From Calamus simplicifolius (taxonomy: Eukaryota > Streptophyta > Magnoliopsida > Arecales > Arecaceae), in the NCBI GenBank assembly GCA_900491605.1, contig UESW01004563.1, forward strand, positions 372,001 through 436,000: 64,000 nt of DNA, written 5' to 3'. Positions 59,566 to 64,000 of the stretch are shown here, one piece after another. The position numbers were made by a program, and so were the translations under genes. Numbering within the stretch: the first letter of the stretch is position 1; the number at the start of each line of letters is the position of its first letter. Below the pieces are notes generated by a model. That model did not search any database. It had not been told where the DNA came from and saw nothing but the letters and a program-made list of their open reading frames with translations.

Positions 59566-60882
59566 TGTTGAGGGGTAAAATCATTATTGCATTGATAATC
59601 ATGCGAGAGGGCTAGGATCAGCCCCATCCCTCCGCCCGCTACGATATGCCCCCGAGGAACAAGCTAAACTAATGTAGTCGGCAGGCCATGCAACCCCTGA
59701 CTCATTTTTCGGGTTCCCGTAGCTCGGTCTCCTCGAGCTCCTATAGCTCGGCTTCCCCGAGCTTCTATAGCTCGGCTTCCCCCGAGCCTCCCATGACTCG
59801 GCTTTCCTCGAGCTCCTATAGCTCGGCTTCCCCCGAGCTTCTATGGCTCGGCCTTCCCTGAGCTACCCATAGCTCGGCTCTCCGAGCTCCCATAGCTCAA
59901 TTTTTTCTGAGCTACCTATAGCTCGTCTTCCCCCGAGCTTCTATAGCTCGGCCTTCCCTGAGCTACCCAGAGCTCGGCTCTCCGAGCTCCCATAGCTCGG
60001 TTTTTTTCGAGCTACCTATAGCTCGGCTTCCCTCGAGCTTCTATAGCTCAGCCTTCCCTGAGCTACCCATAGCTCGCCTCTCCGAGCTCCCTCTGAGCTA
60101 CCTATAGCTCGGTTTTTTCGAGCTACCTATAGCTCGGCTTCCTCCGAGCCTCCATGGCTCGGCTTTCCTCGAGCTCCTATAGCTCGGCTTCCCCCGAGCT
60201 TCCCATAGCTCGGCCCCCTCAAGCTCCTATAGCTCGGCTTCCCCCGAGCTTCTATAGTTCAGCCTTTCTGAGCTATCCACAGCTCGGCACTCACCTCCGT
60301 GGAACCCGACGCGGGGGAGCCTAGACCTATCGTAACAGAATCCTAAACAAAGAATCATGTTGGAGAGTGGTCTAGGACCTAATATAACTACCTAGGACCT
60401 ACGCATCTATCAGATCTCAGGCCATCAAAGAGCTCTCCTAGCCGTCGATCCCTCAACGAACAAGATACGGATCCCACCGGCCTTACAACGGCCTGATTCG
60501 ATTCATCCCCGTATCCTAACAACCTTCGAACCTTCCAGAAGGCGCTTAAGATCCAGGTGATTGCCTATAAATACGACACCCCCAGATTCTTCAGGTATGC
60601 GCTCACAGCCCCTGGCTCACTCTCACTCTCTCACTCTCCCCACTGCTCGTCGGCGCTCCCTAGAGCTCCCGATTGGTCACCCTGGAGAGACTTCCCGGAG
60701 AGATCCCTCTTCCATTTTCTGTTGATCACCGATCCCCACTGACTTGAGCGTCGAAGGGTCTTCCGTGGAGGACCACCCCCAATGCCTCTCACGCGAGGAC
60801 TTCTATGCAGGTCCGCCCAGGAGAAAGCCCAGACCAGGAGATCGACCGCGTCCGAGTCGGAGGACAGATCCCGACGGCAACA
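59566..60882 (+). repeat. E3 3' LTR
   Basis: Matches 44912-46220 throughout, with the same palindromic array (59715-60300) and TATAAATA at 60566-60573. Ends CAACA followed by GCAGT. Confidence 0.9.
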
Positions 60883-60887
60883 GCAGT

Positions 60888-62548
60888 ATTTGTGAAGAAC
60901 AAAAAAGTAGTGCCCAAGTTTTCCTCCATCCAACCAGCAAGGATGATAGGTATAAAACCTAAAAGTTACCATTCATATGTCTGAATATTTTTTTAAAAAA
61001 GGGTGGATAATATTCGCTTTCCCTGATTTATGACAAGATGTTTTTATGATGTTCATTATTGAGATAACATATCATTCTTCGGTGAGTTCATATTCTTAAC
61101 TAGAGACCTTTGTCGTTTGATAAAAGATAAATTTGACCAAGGCCTTTAAAAAAAACACTGTACAATTTGACTACCCATGGAGTCGATGGCTACAAGCATC
61201 AAACATGCCTTTCTCTAGATGAGGCTTGAGTCAAACTAAACTAATAATTTCAGATTAAAAAAATACAGAACTTTAGACATGCTTTACATTAACTGGAAAA
61301 CTAAGATGAACGTGTCTGAAAGCATCATCTATCTGGACATGACATCTTGCTAACCAAAATGATCATCAGTCCCTAGCCTTGAAGCTGTCCTTAATAAGTG
61401 AAAATAAAGAAGAAGAAAAAAAAGATCTCTAAATTTCCTGAAACACCCATCCCAAAAGAATCTATATTTGATGCATGATATTTAGAATTGAATTTAAGAA
61501 GACCAAGATCAGGACATTAGAACACAGATACAGTGAGAGAATGAACATGCCTAACTTATAATGAGGATGGTAAAACATCTATTGAACTATCAGCAATTAA
61601 GAAACATTTGAATTGAAACAAGCATAATGAAGCATATTTATACAAAAGTAATGAAATGGTGGGAAAAAAATATATTATGCCTCTAGATGCCATGACGCAT
61701 TACAACAAAAATTTAGCAATACATGGAGAACCTCTGCTAACGTATTTATGATATTTGTACCTTAACTGAGATTATGTGATCACCAGAAGTTTTACAAAAG
61801 GAAAAAGACGAGAAAAAAATTATGTAGCTATTTTTGTAAATTTTAACTCCAGCCCTGCCAACCATGGGTATGAAATACAGAGACCAGTAGATCTAGCATG
61901 GATTGCAAATAGACTAGTCTGGGAGTCGAAGTTGTTTCCATGTGAAACAGTGTAAAGAACGAGGAAAAAGTAAATAATTATAGTGTATGATCTCCAGGGG
62001 TTGCAGGGAGATGAGGTTGCTTGGATAATTGGAGTGACAAGGGACCTAGAGGTGGTTGTGGAATGTGGAGATTAGAAATTTAGAATCTTTTATTATTTAT
62101 AATAGATAAGAGCGATGGAAACAGAGTTTGGCCATTCTCTGTAATTAATATATTTTGAATTGGCTTTGCCAAAAAAAAATTTTCATATAAAAAAAAACAC
62201 ATAATCCAACTAGACTAAAATATAGTCTTGCTTCTCAAATTTACACTCAAAATTCATTTTAATCTTGTTACAGCCTTAATCCCTTAGATTTTATAAATGT
62301 TACAGTTCTAGCATTTCATTTTCTAGAACCGATTTAGCATGTTATTTGAACAAAAATATATGAATTGATTGGCTATTTTATCAATATTAGCTAAAAAATC
62401 GTCAATAAGTTTACATTGCGCACAATGCAAAAAAATATATGCCATGATCTATATTTTATCATCGCACATGCATATAATATATGCCACGATCTATATCAAT
62501 ATTTTATCATCGCACATGCATATAATATAATATGCACTATGCTTTTAG
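60888..62548. other. Intergenic, AT-rich, no gene seen
   Basis: No long frame, splice pattern or terminal repeat. A 40-60 bp imperfect duplication (TATGCC.CGATCTATATT..ATCGCACATGCATATAATAT) is at 62437-62530. Confidence 0.5.
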
Positions 62549-62549
62549 A

Positions 62550-62615
<66 letters not shown>

Positions 62616-62616
62616 G
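62549..62616 (+). repeat. (ATT)n(GTT)n microsatellite abutting E4
   Basis: About ten ATT units pass into about twelve TTG units and run straight into the TGTTGGGAGG start of the E4 LTR, so the exact insertion border is blurred. Confidence 0.9.
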
Positions 62617-63549
62617 GGAGGTAAAATCATCATTGCATCAATATTTGTGCGAGGAGGTTAAGACCGACCCCATCCCTTCGCCCGCTATGATGTCCCCGAG
62701 CTTCCCGTAGCTCGGCTCCCCTGAGCTTCCACAGCTCTCCATGGCTCGGCTCTTCCGAGCTTCCATAGCTCGTCTCCCCCAAGCTTCCATGGCTCGTCCC
62801 CCGAGCTTCCACGGCTCGGCTCGGCTCTCCCGAGCTTCCCGTGGCTCGGCCTCCCCGAGCTCCCCATAGCTCGGCTTCCTTCGGGCTCCCATAGCTCGGC
62901 TTTCTCCGGGCTCCCTTAGCTCGGCTTTCTCCGGGCTCCCATAGCTCGGTTTTCTCCGGGCTTCCATAGCTCGGCTCCCCCCAAGCTTCCAGTAGCTCGT
63001 TTTCCCGAGCGATCCATAATCCGATACTTACCCCCGCGGAACCTGGCACAGGAGAGCCTAGACCTATCGTAACAGCATCTCAGGCAAAGAATTATGTTGA
63101 AGAGTGGTCTAGAACTTAATATGGCTACCTGGGACCTACGCACCTACCAGATCCCAAGCCATCAAGGAGCTCTCCTAGCCGTCGATCCCTTAACAAACAA
63201 GATATGGATCCCAATGGCCTGATTCGATCCATCTCCGTATCCTAACAACCCTCGAACCTTCCAGAAGGCGCTCAAGATCCAGGTGACAACCTATAAATAT
63301 CACACTCCCAGATTTTCTCAGGTATGCGCTCACTCTCACTCTCCTACTCTCACCAGCTGCTCGTCGGTGCTCTCCCCTCTAGAGCTCCCGATCGGTCGTC
63401 CCTGGAGAGACTCCCCGGAGAGATCCACCTCTCCGTTTTCTGATTGATCGCCGATTTTCCCTAATGCCTCTTGCGTGAAGGACTTCTGTGCAGGTTCGCC
63501 CCTGGAGATCGACTGCGCCCGAGTCGGAGGACGGATCCCGGCGGCAACA
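62612..63549 (+). repeat. E4 5' LTR, short-array version
   Basis: 938 bp against 1309 in E3. The AGCTCGG/CCGAGCT array (about 62695-63030) has fewer and different units, while flanking unique parts match E3. TATAAATA at 63292-63299. Confidence 0.85.
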
Positions 63550-63634
63550 GATTGGCGCTAGAGGAAGGGCCTCAAGTCCCGTTAAAACTTGAAGAAAGGA
63601 GATAAGGATCTCGATCTGGAGAAGAACCTCTCTA

Positions 63635-64000
63635 ATGGCCAATCGGAGAAGAGCAACCTCTGAAGCCCAAGACCAGGCCGCTTCCCAGAGGCCTGATCCG
63701 GTGAGCAGTGTAGCGCCACAGCCTCCACCAATTGAAACCCGTCGCCACCAGCCATCCCGGTGACCCAGGACCAGTTCACCTCGCTGGTCCAGCAAGTCCA
63801 GGCCCTGACTCACCTGGTCCAGGAGCGCTTCATAGCTCCTCCCGCTCCGCACCTTCATAAGGAGGCCATGATTCCTTCTTCGCAGGCGACTTCCTCCTCC
63901 AGTCCGCACGGAGCTGCGGACCCCCACATCGACCAGAGGGGACAAACCAGTCCCATGAGGCGGATACGACAGGGATCCTCCCAGATCTCGGCGAGCCCGG
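63635..64000 (+). pseudogene. gag: Start of E4 gag, frameshifted
   Basis: ATG at 63635 (MANRRRATSEAQDQAASQRP) matches E3 gag from its first residues. Near 63740 the run CCC replaces CCCC of E3, so the reading frame ends at a TGA soon after, while the homologous frame (FTSLVQQVQALTHLVQE) continues shifted by one base to the window end. Confidence 0.75.

Larger units (their letters stand above)
44912..60882 (+). mobile_element. Large Tat-type Ty3/gypsy retrotransposon (E3)
   Basis: LTRs 44912-46220 and 59566-60882 start TGTTGAGGGG and end CAACA. Flanks are GTAGT (44907-44911) and GCAGT (60883-60887), a 5-bp duplication with one change. Inside: primer site, gag, pol, 30-bp arrays, antisense genes and a purine tract (GGGAGTGGGGGG, 59550-59561) before the 3' LTR. 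It lies 1.55 kb downstream of the kinase stop codon, same strand. At 16 kb it is long for a gypsy element because of a 7.9-kb post-integrase region. Confidence 0.92.
62612..64000 (+). mobile_element. 5' part of an E3-family element (E4)
   Basis: LTR 62612-63549, primer site GATTGGCGCTAGAGGAAGGG at 63550, leader and gag start all match E3 closely. It continues past the window end, so completeness and duplication cannot be judged. Confidence 0.85.

Overview
The window reads as nuclear DNA of a flowering plant, most likely a commelinid monocot; a palm-like genome is a guess. The reasons are multi-exon genes with GT-AG introns, a very GC-rich first exon in the one clear protein-coding gene, and dense nested LTR retrotransposons of plant type. 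No bacterial operons, CRISPR array or tRNA/rRNA gene was seen.

Layout. (1) 1-5225, minus strand: partial Ty3/gypsy element of the Tat type (E1). It is inserted in an older LTR, of which 5226-5479 survives. (2) 5531-28381, plus strand: exons of one unnamed host gene, separated by a 21.9-kb intron. That intron holds a repeat-rich block (6.1-8.4 kb), a TRIM (9388-9805), a 13.2-kb Tat-type gypsy element with matching CAATA target-site duplications (E2, 10881-24080), and a 3.2-kb internally deleted LTR element with CTCTG duplications (24375-27590). (3) 29070-30126: solo LTR with TTTAT duplications. (4) 31234-31904: AT-rich foldback element. (5) 34349-36175: decayed Ty1/copia element. (6) 37464-43360, plus strand: an eight-exon calcium-dependent protein kinase (CDPK) gene, complete except for two single-base losses. 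(7) 44912-60882: a 16-kb Tat-type element (E3) with a near-perfect 5-bp duplication. (8) 62612-64000: the start of a sibling of E3 (E4).

The most interesting structure is on the minus strand of E2 and E3, between integrase and the 3' LTR. Each carries an antisense gene with its own TATA-like box, GT-AG introns that keep frame across the splice, a domain resembling the plant 'putative gypsy type transposon' family, and a long coiled coil. E3 may hold two further small antisense units. Both elements also encode two RNase H domains in tandem, the hallmark of Tat elements. Their LTRs and 3' regions are built from tandem arrays of short self-complementary repeats.

Almost every long reading frame, including the otherwise well preserved kinase, is interrupted by one-base indels, several of them in homopolymer runs. 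This could be real decay or consensus error in the assembly. I could not run any search, so family names rest on recognised motifs.
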